DNA of 64,000 bases, from the NCBI RefSeq assembly GCF_036711975.1, contig NC_091972.1:35779001-35843000 (forward strand). The letters run 5' to 3'. The notes under the pieces were generated by a model. It saw nothing but the letters and a program-made list of their open reading frames with translations. It had not been told where the DNA came from and searched no databases. Of this stretch, positions 32,330-44,249 are shown one piece after another; position 1 is the first letter of the stretch, and each line of letters opens with the position of its first letter. A program made the position numbers and the translations under genes. This stretch comes from Onthophagus taurus (lineage: Eukaryota; Arthropoda; Insecta; Coleoptera; Scarabaeidae).

Positions 32330-35300
32330 ATGTTTGGTGGTGCTTTAGAAAAACCGAAGCTTCCGGAGAAAAGGCCGAAAAAAAGAGCGGACTTTCAAGA
32401 CATTCTTATGCCAGGAGTTGAACCAGGGACTTTTGGACACGTAAAAATGATTTATAAATTATTAAAACTAATTTTATTAAGTTATCTTTAAGGTTGCTCG
32501 ACCTCCCGATTCAAATTATTCAACGCGAATACGACAATATCACCAACGCAACGATTCTCTTTACAATTCGGGCATTGAGAAAGAAGCCAAAAAAGTAGCC
32601 AAAGAAAATTATTTAGTAACATGGGAAACCCACACTGGTTCTTCAAGATTTAAAAGAAACTTAAATTTACGACTTCAAGAAAAAATGAATGCATACGATG
32701 ACGAAATCGAAAGAAAACGGGAGCGAATGAGGAAATTAATGGCTGAAGACGAACGCGATTTTTATTACGAAACCATTGATAACTTACAAAAAGGAAAAAC
32801 ACTTAAGTTGAACGAAATAAAAGAGAAAATTGCACGGTTACGAAGCGAAAGAGAAACGGAACGATTAAAATTGGTTGAGCAAAAGAGACTTCAACAATAC
32901 GCGTACGAAATAATTTTTATTTTTAACACTAGAACATAAAATCTAATTTTTAGAGATCGCTGTGAAGAATTACGCCCAATAATGGCCGAAAAACGTCTTA
33001 AAGAATCAAAAATAATTCAATTACAACAAATGCGTGAAAATGAAGCCAGAAGACAAGCTGATAAGGAACTCGATGGGATGTGGTATCAAATGATGCAAAA
33101 GGAATTATTTTGTAGGGTAATAACCTTCAAACCTCATATACACACAAATTAACAAATAATAATTTTTAGATGCAACGAGAAGAACAAGAAGAAATCGATC
33201 TCCACTTAAAACAAGTCCAACAACGAGAAGATCTCGAAAAACAAATTAAAGGAAATATACAAGCTCGAGAAGAAGCGAAGCGATTGAAAGAAGAAGATCG
33301 AATTGAATTAGAACGAATGATTGCGGAATTAAAAGAACAAGAATTACAAAGTATTTATTTCTTATAATTACCATTTTTTATTAATAATTTAATTTTAAGA
33401 GTCTAATGATGCGCGTAAAAAGAGCAAAGAAAACGCGGAAGAACTTCGAAAACAAATTGAATTCCAACGGCAACTTCTTGCCGAAAGAGCCAAAGCGGAA
33501 GAGGAATTAGAAATGGCTTACACGAAATTAGCTCAGGAACAATACGAGAAGGAAAGATCGGGAATCAAAAATACAAAATCCGTTGCAAATAGAGAACTCA
33601 AAATGTACAGCGAATATTTGAAACAACTTAAAGTTAATGACAAAATCGAAGAAGAAAGATTAGGTCAACTTTTGAAAGAATTTAGTTTGGCAGCACAGAA
33701 GAAAGAGGATGATGCGAGATGTAAAGTTATACAAGCGAAACAAAAATTATTAGAGGTAAATTTATTCTTTGGTAATTTCGTTGTTGTAGTATTTTAATTT
33801 TAGGATACCATAAAAGGAATCGCGGAACAAAGAGCATATAAACTTAAGAAGGCGCAGGAAGAACTTAAAGAACAAGAGGCGGCTAATGAACTCATGAAAC
33901 TTTGCATTGACACTAATAATAAGCTTATAGAGGAGTATAAAAGGAATCAGTTTTGCGTTAAACAAAAATATAAGGAAGATTTGGAGAAGCAAATTAATTA
34001 TAATAAATTATTGAAGGTAGGCAACCATAAACTCATTTTTAGATTATTGAATCGTGTTGGTTGCATAATGTTTAGGCAAATCTTTTTTCAACAAATTGTT
34101 TATTATGTTTACGTAAAAATTATGAGTTTAAAAATCGTATCTTAAGTCAGCGTTTCTCAACGTGTGGTTTCACACTCCCAAGGGTACGGAAAATGAGCTC
34201 AGGGAGATGTAATGGTGCACTAGAGTTTCTACTAAATGATAATGTAATTAAAGACAATTTATTAATATTCCGCACACTAAGAAGTCTGGACCATATGGAT
34301 CTCTGCGTATTCAATATACACCTTAGCACCTTATTCTTGAAACGTTGGATCACCTAGATGTTGGACTCTCCAGCGCATCCCCATAGCTGGATTCCATAGC
34401 TTCACAGTGGTTGTTGGAGATTGGTAGCTCAAAGTTGTGACCAAATTCTGAGCAGATTGCAGCCTCTCCCACTATCATGGGACCCACAATGTTGTTGGAA
34501 CATCTCAAATGTAAATCAGATCAACAAGATCAATTTCTCAAACAACTTTGACATATTTGGCAATACTGAAATGGTTCGATATAATTCCATAACGCTTAGG
34601 TTCTTGCCGGCGTTTGGAATCATTATGACTTCGGCCGTTTTCTAAGCGTCTACCTAGTTTAGCCATACCCAAATAATGGCCACAATAGTTAGTTAGACCA
34701 GAGTCGTTCTTTCGAATCTTTTTAGAATTTCGCCCATTACTAGGTCAAATCCCAGTGCTTTTTTCACATTATCCTTGTTTTTAATGCCTTCAGCAACTTC
34801 CTTAGGAGTAACCAGAGGGATTCCATCAAAGCAGTCACCGGAGTTGAGACACGGCAATTCATCAACACCTTCATTAGGATGGATTCTCGTTTCAAGGTGG
34901 TCTGCAAAAGTATTTGATTTATTCAAATTGTTACAAGCTCAATCGGCTTTTCTGTTAGTGATCACCTAAGGTATTTAGTATCGTTCCAAAGTGAATGTTT
35001 AGTGCTACTATCTGTAGTAGTTCTGTGACGAACTTGCTGATTGATGCTTGTCTGATATTTTTTATTTTCATGTATAGCGGTTGGGTGGTTCTGTGCAGCA
35101 GAGCTTTATCTTGAAGGCTTCTCGATTGATGCCATCTTAACCTAAGTTTACGCTTTTCAGCTATTAGCTCTCTAATTTCTTTTGGGAAATATAGGCCTTT
35201 CAGTCTACGCATAATAATGGGTGTATTATTCCATGCAGCCTTCTAGATGGCACTCATTTTCCAATAGGTAATTGAAATAATCCCAATTTGTATGTTTGTC

Positions 35301-38300
35301 GATCAGAGCTGGGTTTTGATCTTCCATAATTATTTTATCGCTAATCATATCGCTACCAATCTTCAATTTGAATATAATTGTATTTAACATATCTAGGGGC
35401 AGCTTTGTATAATTCAAGTCCCTTAGTGGTAACGACCCTGGACCTCAATAGGTATGCTTAGCGTTGAGTCTCCTCCAACAATGACGCGATTGCGTAATTT
35501 TTATAGAATGTAATGTACTCATCTTTGTAGATGTTGTATCTAGGTAAATTGCACATACTTTGAGTTTTTGTGTAGCTGTCTCTATTGTCAAAATTGTAAC
35601 TTGGATGTCAGAGATCACATAATTTCCTTCTACAAAATATTAGTTTTAATAATCATTGCACTGCCTCCGCGAGCTATGTTGGCCGGGTGAACTGCGTGGT
35701 AGGTTGAATAATTTTTAGATTTGACAAAAGTAAGATGAATTTCTGATACAATACACACTTCAACATTTTTCAAGCACAGGATTTCTTGCTGTTTATGTTG
35801 CAGCAGTACATTTGGATTTCATTCCATTAATCCATTTTTTCTTGCCAAAAACTTTGATTCTGCCCTCAATTTCGTTGAGCCGCAGGTCTTATAACATTTG
35901 CACTATTTGTACTAGCATGTTATTAATACCCACAGTCTATTTAGTTTCAGATAAATTATTGGCTGTAGCTTGACTGTCTGTTTTTCAGGGTTGTTAGACT
36001 CATTCTGAGTAACAAGTCTTGCTATTTTATTTGTTTTAACTTGTCATTTAGATTTATTTTTATCATCTCTTATGTTTTGGAGTTGCTTAATCATCGCCCA
36101 ACCCTTCTAATGTGCAGGATATTTTTCTTAGTGACAACATATTGACTGAACAATTTGCAGCTTATTGTAGCTAGCTGTTAGGTGAGACTTAATACATTTA
36201 GGTGTGTCTTGTTACAATAATTTCTTGACAAATTTTACATTTCTGTATTATCTTATTGCATTTAAATTCTTTTACAGTCACTGTAAAGCTGCATTACAGT
36301 CTGTTATAACGTTATATATTTTCATTATGTCTTCATTTTTTTGAGAATGAAACAATGTGTTTAATGATTCTTTAATTCTCCATTTCAGTTTAAGCATAGC
36401 GTTCTGGGCTGGGTTGCTACAAAGATTGGTTTGGTATCAAACCATTTTACAACAACCTCTTCTTTATCATCATATACAATACAGTGTGTCACAAAAGTCT
36501 GGTAGCACAGTGTTTCTGTTGATGAAAACATAAAAGGCATAAAATTTATTCAAACATTTATATAAACACCAATGTACAATCAAAGGTCGAAATGTCTACT
36601 CTTCGTCTTCACACAGGTTTGGAGACGCTTCGAGATCACAACCATCCTTACGGAGATGTACTTGACGTCGAGATCGTCTCATGCCTTCTGAATGCCGCGC
36701 TTGAGACTGTCGGGTTTTTGTGGGGAATAGTACAGTCGTGTGCACAGGCCTTGCTCTCAAGGACTAACCACATGGAAAAGTCGAAGGAGTTCAAATCTGG
36801 CGAGTAGAGGAGCACTCCTTGGAGGTAATCATGGCTGAAGAATTGGTTCGAGGCCACTGTTGAACTGAATTACCTTTGTGTGTGAGCACTGAGTGCTGTT
36901 GAAATGTACAGGGGTATCCGTTGAAGTAACACTGGCTCCAAGGAAGCACTTCCTTCATCAGAACCTCATCAAGGTAGTTCTGGGAGTTGATCTTGACCCC
37001 GTGATCCATATAAATCAGCGGTATTTTCCCGATCGAAGTCACTTTGGCCCAAACCATGACTTGAGCGGCATCACCCTTTCGGGAAATTCTGTCATTTTGG
37101 CGATGGAATGTTTGCTCAATCGGGAATAATGTAAGAATGTCTTTAATCTTCTCCGGTGAGAAGCATTTCAGAAGTTCGCTGCATCTCTGAAGACGAGTGG
37201 CCTTAGTCTATTCCGTCAAAGTGTGAGTCTTTCGCATCTTGATGTTACGACGCTCCAAACGATGTTTAACTTCTTTGAACGATCCTTGCACAGATTCACG
37301 GCTGATATTCAGCTCCTTAGCCATTTTTCTGACACTCTTCTCGGAATTCTGGCGTACTAACGCCAGAATGTCTCGGACACGCTACATCATGGTGGGAGTC
37401 ACGACAGTCTTTGGTGATCCACTTCTGGGACGATCCTCGATGCTGCCGGTCTCCTGATAACGATGGATTGTACATTGAAGGCTTCTACAGGAAACTCCGG
37501 TGATTTATCCGATCTCCTTCTGAGTCACTCCAGCCTGACTCAGCTTCAAAATCGTGGCTTGGTCTACGTCGCACGTCGAACACCATTACCTGAAAACGCA
37601 CAAGCAATCCATTGGATTTTAGATGAGTCTTTAGCAACAATAAGACGAACATGCGAGCAAAATTTCACATTTATATAGCAAAAAGGAACAAAGTTACAAC
37701 ATCGCAAAATTAGTTTTTAAATAATCTGTTTTGGCTTTCACTGATTTACCATTCTTATAGTTCTTAAAATGGCAGTCCTCTTGCGACGGTCCAACAATCC
37801 ATGTAAATTGAAGTAACTGGTAGGGTATCCTGCAACTTCAGTACCATTCGTCCACCTATATTTCACTTTTCAAGTGTCAGATACAAACCCAATTCCACCG
37901 AAAACCATTTCTTTTGGCTTAATTTCACCAGTTGCTTTTTGTACACATCGTCAACAGTCCAACAATCGTGCTACATCCAAAATATATTGAATTTCTGCAG
38001 CAATCGTGTTAACAAATTTTTCTGTTCGCGCAAAGAACGCGACATTTGTACATAAAGGCATGTTTACAAAAAATTAAGCATTCAAATACCGCTTAAAATG
38101 TTGTATTGGCTTTTTGACATTAACCCTCTGGTTGTCTTCTGAGATGTTCACTACACTTGGTGTTGATGCAACATATCCGGGTCTAAAATGAGTTAAATGT
38201 TTCCAATTTATTGGCCTACCTGCAGAAATATTCATCGAACTAGATAGACGTCGAAGTGATTCATCATCACAGGAATCTCAGTTACTATTTAGTTCATGCA

Positions 38301-38613
38301 AACTTTGCTGTTCCTCAATATTCTCCATATCCTTGTCCTATATGTCATCTTCATTCACATCAGAATTCTCTTCTTCATATAATAATTTTTTTTTTCTTAT
38401 TGAAACGTTATTTTTTTATAGGAACGTGAAAACGCAGAACTTGAAAGAATGTTGGAACTCGGAAGAAAAGAAGAGGAAGATTACAAACAGAAAGTTAAGG
38501 ATATAATTGAACAATCGTTTAACGATGCCGGTTTCAAACATCCATTTAGGGCCGTTTTAGAACAATACGATTGCAGATGTCCTGAAACGCCAGTGGTTCG
38601 TCCAAAATATTAA
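32330..38613 (+). CDS. CFAP53: Cilia- and flagella-associated protein 53 (CFAP53/CCDC11), seven exons
   Basis: CFAP53 is a coiled-coil microtubule-inner or attachment protein of motile cilia and sperm flagella. Exons: 32330-32440, 32493-32902, 32954-33116, 33170-33350, 33400-33755, 33804-34016 and 38422-38613. All have GT/AG borders and compatible phases, giving 541 residues (vertebrate relatives are ~510-530). Almost the whole chain is charged alpha-helix (TPH/trichohyalin-plectin-homology type). Family landmarks are the N-terminal IRQYHQRNDS block (about residue 50), EIERKRERMRKLMAEDERDF, the QQYADRCEELRP motif (residues 171-182, bridging exons 2 and 3) and the terminal HPFR (518-521). Five introns are 48-53 bp; the sixth is 4.4 kb and filled by Jockey, piggyBac and mariner relics. 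Related TPH proteins (CFAP45, MNS1) lack the RCEELR block, so CFAP53 is preferred. Confidence 0.9.
34140..35990 (-). mobile_element. Jockey-like element inserted in CFAP53 intron 6 (antisense)
   Basis: In minus-strand order: endonuclease start near 35820-35640 (VEVCIVSEIHLT, NYSTYHAVHPANIARGGSAM, compare C.ISETH.T and HP...ARGG.A..I), later endonuclease at 35417-35226, and the linker at 35212-34955 (RKLRLRWHQSR.LQDKALL). Then comes an RT-proximal block at 34926-34693 (ALGFDLVMGEILKRF), and the C-terminal end at 34353-34147 (IQRFKNKVLRCILN, then LPELIFRTLGSVKPH). The palm is badly eroded. It is close to full ORF2 length but carries many stops. Confidence 0.65.
36310..38330 (-). mobile_element. 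piggyBac-like transposase relic, split by a mariner
   Basis: On the minus strand, 38220-38010 reads KKPIQHFKRYLNA..FVNMPLCTNVAF then a helical stretch EIQYIL, which resembles the piggyBac N-terminal pattern P..YF......F...M...TN.YA. Beyond the mariner insertion, 36475-36390 reads YDDKEEVVVKWFDTKPIFVA, matching VVVKWFD.K.V.LAS of piggyBac-derived transposases. The part coding the catalytic aspartates is largely lost. The two blocks may be one element or two insertions. Confidence 0.5.
36482..37690 (-). mobile_element. mariner/Tc1-type element nested in the piggyBac relic
   Basis: The left end CAGTGTGTCACAAAAGTCTG follows TA at 36480-36481. The minus strand encodes a degenerate transposase: helix-turn-helix ILKLSQAGVTQKEIG..ITGVS then RYQETGSIEDRPRSGSPK (37590-37380), catalytic core MVWAKVTSIGKIPLIYMDHG (37057 on), CTFQQHSV.THK and SPDLNSFDFSMW (36800-36830, the SPDLNP box). 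Stops and frameshifts abound. No right terminal repeat was found; the element seems truncated there near 37600-37690. Confidence 0.7.
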
Positions 38614-38674
38614 CAATACAAAAACTAACCATATACAATTTATTTATTCAAAAAAATAATGAAAATTATACATT

Positions 38675-38680
38675 AATAAA
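38675..38680 (+). other. Polyadenylation signal of CFAP53
   Basis: AATAAA 62 bp after the TAA stop at 38611-38613. Confidence 0.6.
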
Positions 38681-38689
38681 AATTTTTTT

Positions 38690-40365
38690 GAACCTTTTCT
38701 AAATATACCAATGGCATTCGAAGAACTTGCAATATCTCGGTTGTGTTATGCAACTGAGGACCTAAATAAACACATCATTTGTGGTGTGTGCATAAAAAAA
38801 CTGAATTTTAAATTGATGCAATCCAAAACATTTTAGTATGTCGGTAGAACTGGTTTGCCATTAAAGTAAGTACATTTACGTAATGCAACGACGCAGAAGA
38901 CGAGTGCTTACATTTTCTGTGTGTCCTCAATAGAATACACACACTTTCAAAATATATTACCACATAAATCTATGTTGTAGACAACAAGTCCTTATTCGAA
39001 GGGATATAAATCAAGATTAAATTTACCTTGCTAAAAGATTTGATTTTTTTAAGCACGTTTTTAATTAAAAATAAATAAAAATATTTCCTTCAAAACAATT
39101 AGTTCTATTTTATTTCCTTAATTCACCTTTAAACGTGTTGATTAACGCCATAAATCATAAGATACCTTCACCTAAACTTTTAAAGTCTGTGGTGAAAGTT
39201 CATAGTTGCTCTATCTCTATATACTTACAAATAACCAGGTAATTGCAATTTTTTAAACGAGTCTTACGTAAGACTTTACGTCTTAATAGTAATAAAAAGA
39301 ATAAAACTAAGCACAGCTTAGTTAATGGAGAATGGAGATTAAAGTCGTGTCATCAAACCAATTATGGTTATTTCGCAAGAAGGAAAATTACACTAAACAG
39401 TAGGTGTGTTGCAATTACTATTGTTTATTATTAAACTATTCCAAGTCATGTTCACAATTCGTAACGATAATTATTTTTCTCTTATTTTAAAGAAGGAGTA
39501 TAGTGATTGTGTAAGTTTTACTTTTTTTTTAAAATAAATAATTAGTCTATTAACTCTTTGTACAAACTTTCACTCATCGTTATACATTAAAATTGAGACG
39601 AGATGACATTTAAAAAAGAATTATAATGCACTGATTTAATCATCTCTCATGAAATTCTTTTAAGAGTGTGTCATCGACCTGCTAAATAGAATACCACTTC
39701 ACCTTCCACTGCTTTCCGGTTTTTATTTAGTGAGAAGACTTTCTTCCGAATTTATGTTAATGATTGACTCGAGTCGAATCTGAGAGTTTTGTGGTGGGGA
39801 AAGAATTCCTTTAGCGATGAGACCTGCGAGAAGGTTAATGCGATTGTGTCCTATACCGATTAGAGAAAGTAAGGATACGTCAAGGACAGGTGAAAGTTAT
39901 GTGTCGCTTTGTGAATGTGTGAGCATTGCCTTCGCGTTTTGCGTACATGATCATCATCGTCGCCTCGTTAGCCGTTTTCAATTGTCCATAGAAAGAAAAT
40001 GATTTTGTTATGGAAAATGTATTCAAATGTATTATTAAGTGACCAATTAGATTATTAATGTCTAGCTTCATGAAAAGAAGTTTCTAATAAAAATCGAATT
40101 AATTATATTGTCACATAATTTTATTTATTTCATTTTCGTTCCTTTAAACTCGTGGTATCCAAATTTGTAATTTTGAATTACTCTTTTCTGCATTGTTTGA
40201 AATATACAGCGAAATTCAGCGTGAGTTGCTTTTTTAGGTTCTTTAAGTTGTTAGAGTTATACCTTGCCTTTGAGTTAACCTCACAGAAAAAAATTTTTGG
40301 TGGGGTTCAATTAGGCAAGCGAATATACTACGGAATCGTCTTTCAGAAATATTAACAGTCCACGG
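38690..40365. other. No gene recognised
   Basis: AT-rich intergenic sequence. Frames at 39243-39434, 39817-40071 and 40152-40355 lack recognisable features or splice support. Confidence 0.4.
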
Positions 40366-40369
40366 AATA

Positions 40370-41100
40370 TTTCCCTCAAAAAATTGCATTGTACTGGATC
40401 CTCATTAGGTTGTTTTCACTCCAATATCACAGGTATTACTTGCTAACACAGCCAGAAAGGTCTTTTCAGCACTACTGTAACTGGCACAGCCTCAGAGTTG
40501 GATGCTTTAATGCCATATTGGTTTCAGAGTCTGATTGTAAATCAGTACTTTGTCGAAGATTGAAAGTTTGAAGTTCCTCCCAATCTACCAATTGCGCCAT
40601 ATCTATTTTAAAGCTAATTACGCTAGTTTCTTTACATGTAGTTTCCACCTAAGTTTGGTGTCCAGAGTCATATCTAGGTACCTGGGGTATTGTTCTCATA
40701 TGTTACAATGGCGCCATTTATGTCTAGAGACGGTGGGTCCTTTTCAAGATAGTGAACGAAGACAGTGAATTCGATCTGTAAGGTTTAACATCGTTAAGTT
40801 GTTTTCTTGACTTTGACAACATAATAACTTTCCCACATGCCGGTATATGTTTTAATCCAAGAGCTGTGTTGAAGAGGTAGGTCAGCATGACTATACCGTA
40901 TCCAGGCAGAAGTAACTGGTATGATATTTTCTGTTGTTTCATTTTCAATATTGATAATTTGTTAACTATTTTGGGTTGGGTTGGAAATAAAGATCTCAGC
41001 CAAATGTGATTGTTATTTTCAATAGGAGGAACAGAGGTAACAGGTTTCTTTATCTTCTTATTTGTCTGCCACAATGAACAATCGGTCTCTTCATATGCTG
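40370..41100 (-). pseudogene. Jockey-like reverse-transcriptase fragment
   Basis: The frame at 41074-40724 reads TYLFNTALGLKHIPACGKVI then MLSKSRKQLNDVKPYRSNSL, the FN..L...YIP..WK.A.V..L.KPGK......YRPISLL box. Lower, 40690-40600 gives RYLDMTLDTKLRWKLHVKKL, the thumb-region YLG..LD..L.W..HI box. The palm between them, with YADD, is deleted. Confidence 0.65.
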
Positions 41101-41319
41101 ACAGCTTACGGATTGATTAAAAATTTTGCTGAGTGTTTTAAGTTTTAGTACTTAAAGTATGTAAGCTAATGTCTGTTATTGGTGGCTTTCTAACCACTTG
41201 GTGGAGGTTGCCATATAACTTCTTTGAATGAAAGCAAGTGTTCTCTCCATGGTCATCTCAATCAATATTAGATCAAATAAAAATGCAGGTAGTTTAGATG
41301 AAAATTATATTATATGAAA

Positions 41320-43615
41320 TCAGTGCTCTACAACGAGGTGTATTTCTATTATAAAATCGTCCTCAGGCACAAAAATTAACAATTAAGGTGTTAAAAATTT
41401 ACCGTCAAGGTATGTTAAGAGGTAAAATTCATAGGAATAAGTCTTTACTAACCATAAATTCATTCGTCCTAGGCAATAATTATTAAATTCTATATAAAAG
41501 AGAGAAGCGATGTTATATAAAATTATACAAAATAAAATAGAGTATAACCTATCTACCTTACTTGGCGTGGTCTTTAAGAAAATAACCAATAGAATGTTTA
41601 TTAAATTAAAAGATATGGAAAACTGGATCTAATAATATTGTACACTGAATTGATAAAAAAATTATACCACTCAAAATTGAAATTAAAATTAATAAAAACA
41701 ACGCTATATCAGCAACTTGTATAAAATGACCGTGACATTGAAAATTTGAAATTTTGAAGGTCAAGTAGACGTAAGAGAGGAAATAACATAAAAGGCAACG
41801 AAGAAAACTGTAAATTATTCATAGAACAATTACAGATTTTAATTTAAAACTTACTGAAATAATAATAAATAAAGTGTACAGATTTATTATTTGGAAAAGG
41901 GAAACTTTTTAGAATTTAATCTAATTTTTGATGTATTTTAAAAAATATCTGTTGTTAAAAAATCCGGTGATGTCATTCAATAGTGGTTTTTTGGTATTAT
42001 CCCTGTTGGAATGTATAAAAAAATTCTTCATATAGGTCAAGTTCCATGGATTTGTTAACCTGTTTTAGTAGTCTCATGTTTTCAATGTCTGCAGAGTGTT
42101 CATGTTCTATCAGGTGTTTGAAGAAAGTAGATGAATCCTTAGTAAGATGCTCTCCTGCTCTGACTCTCAGATTTCTGCCCGTTTGACCTATATAGATCCC
42201 TTCACAATTCTTACAGGACATCTCATACACTCCGCTCAATTCTAAGAAACCAAATCTATGTTTATTATTTAATGTTGAATTTAGTTTCTAGTATTGGATT
42301 ATATGGTATAGCCAGATATTGAGTCGTAGACTTTACATTTGGATATACAAGTTTATTAATGAAACTTTTTTGTGTTCTATTGAAAATTTTTTGTATATCG
42401 GCTAAACTGAAATCTTTGTTTACACCAATTTTCAGTACTTTATATATTTGGTCTACAATATTTTTCTCTTCTAGGGGCATATTTAGCATTCTATTCAACA
42501 TGAACCTAAACAGTTAAAAGAGAATTTTGAAATGGTCACTTCAGTGTAGATCTTTTCTCTTCCTATTTTCATATCTAAAAAATTTAATTTTCCTTGGGAT
42601 TCAAGTTCTGAGGTAAATTCCAGTTTACATAAACTATTGAAGATGTTGTAAAGTGCTACAAATTGGGCGTTATTCCCTTCGAAAATGATGAATATGTCAT
42701 CAACGTATCTACCATAATAAAGGATGTCCTTGTTGATGAATTTGTGTTTATTGATATATAATTTCCTCTCAAAATGGTTAACATATAGGTCGGCTATTAT
42801 GCCCGATATAGGGGATCTCATTGGGAGCCCTTTCATTTTAAAAAACTCCCCGTCAAAAATAAAAAGTTTTATTCGCAGATAAGGTTTCTATGAAAGTAAT
42901 AATATCTTGTACTTCTATATTATTTATTGAGTTGTCTTCTAGTAGTAATCTCTGTATAATAATTAGCGACTTTTAGGAATTAGGGATATTTGCGTACAAA
43001 TTCTTTATATCAAATGATATAAGGCGTGATTTGTTAGAAAGTTTAATATTTTTAGTTTTTTCTATTAGGTCTGAAGAGTTCTTTAAGTTACAAATAAGTG
43101 TATCTTTAAGTTTGCGATACAGGCAGTTTACGGCTATTCTACTTGTGGGCGTGTTAATATTACATATAATGGGCCGTATGCCTTGTTCCTTTTTATGGAG
43201 TTTTATGAGGCATTTCATAACGGGGGCCAAGGGATTCATAGTAATTGAATTATATGATGTAATCCCAAATTTATTAAGTTGTGATTGTTTATCTTTAACG
43301 AATTTTCTTAATTTATTATTAAAACTTATGGTTGGATTAGATCTAATTTTTAGTATTTTATTATCTAAGAAAAAATGTCTTTTGTAGGTATTGATCTTTT
43401 TCTAAAATAATAAGCCCAGAGTTTTTGTCTCCTAACGTTATTATTAACTCTCAACTCTTCCTAACTCTTTTGATATTGTTTTTGAGATTTGAAATTTGTT
43501 TAGAAGTAAGGAGGAGTTGTTGTTTTGTGTAACGAGTATTTTTATTTATTATTATATCATTTCGACTATACTTTATTCCCTGTTTTATTCTGTATTGTTT
43601 TAGATATAATTTTCA
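41320..43615 (-). mobile_element. Penelope-like element 1 (RT + GIY-YIG), decayed
   Basis: In minus-strand order: N-terminal region (GDKNSGLIILEKDQY near 43430), LIKLHKKEQGIRPIICNINT (43200), ISFDIKNLYANIP (42990), then GLPMRSPISGIIADLY and YGRYVDDIFIIFEG with the catalytic YVDD (42836-42495). The C-terminal GIY-YIG endonuclease follows (YEMSCKNCEGIYIGQTGRNL at 42239-41997). At least four frames are used, with short frameshift gaps. The 3' flank to about 41320 holds a CCTGAGGACGA...GAAATA motif (minus strand) typical of Penelope terminal sequences. The GIY-YIG half differs from elements 2 and 3, so it is another family. Confidence 0.85.
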
Positions 43616-43950
43616 TCTAAACTACTTGCATTTTTATTTGATCTAATATAACTTCTTTGTTCAACATTGGCTTTTTGGTTGACAAAACTTATGTACTTGT
43701 TGCATTCCATATACGAATCACTTTTGGTATAGAACAAAACTTTCACACACACCAAATTTCATTTTTTTGAAACCAAATAATGGATACAGCGAAACACTAT
43801 AATTTTTATTTTGCATTTGAAAGGAAATGTTTGATAAAATGATCCAGCAGTGAACATACTTCATCACTTACCTTCTTCGCAACAATTTCATCGTACGTAT
43901 AAAATACCGATTCATTCGTTGACAGCAATATTAAAGGAATAGAAGTTCAA
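43616..43950. other. No gene recognised
   Basis: Spacer following the 5' part of Penelope-like element 1. Confidence 0.35.
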
Positions 43951-43956
43951 CTGATT

Positions 43957-44247
43957 TCAGTAATAAACATCGTTCGTAGTGATATTGAGTGTGTACACAT
44001 TTTTTTGAAAGTCTATTTTAATAATCTTTATTGTGCTTGACTTGAGGTACATTTTTCTAAACAAGTTTTTCAAGGAATAACAATTTTCTGCATTTTTTAA
44101 ATAAAAATTATGGTCAACTTCAAGTTCTAAAATTATTAGTATTGTGTACTGCTGCTGTAAGAAAAGCCTTTCCAACCCTGAAACATCGCAAATACTGCAT
44201 GTGTCCTTTCTTGGGTAGCTAAATGAAATGACACCCATTTGTCTCAA
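43957..44247 (-). pseudogene. Fragment of a repetitive transposon-associated protein (P+KDTC..CD type)
   Basis: The start SYPRKDTCSICDV followed by a charged helical stretch (LELEVDHNFYLKNAEN) resembles a widely repeated insect protein of unknown name with the pattern PKKDTC..CD.......HL.KAE. This is recollection, not a search. Domain and activity are unknown. A C-terminal piece of what may be the same family is at 49021-49410. Confidence 0.35.
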
Positions 44248-44249
44248 AT

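Noticed and set aside
39817..40071. Overlapping opposite-strand frames of ~60 codons
   Set aside because: No conserved motif, no splice borders, and opposite-strand overlap typical of chance frames.
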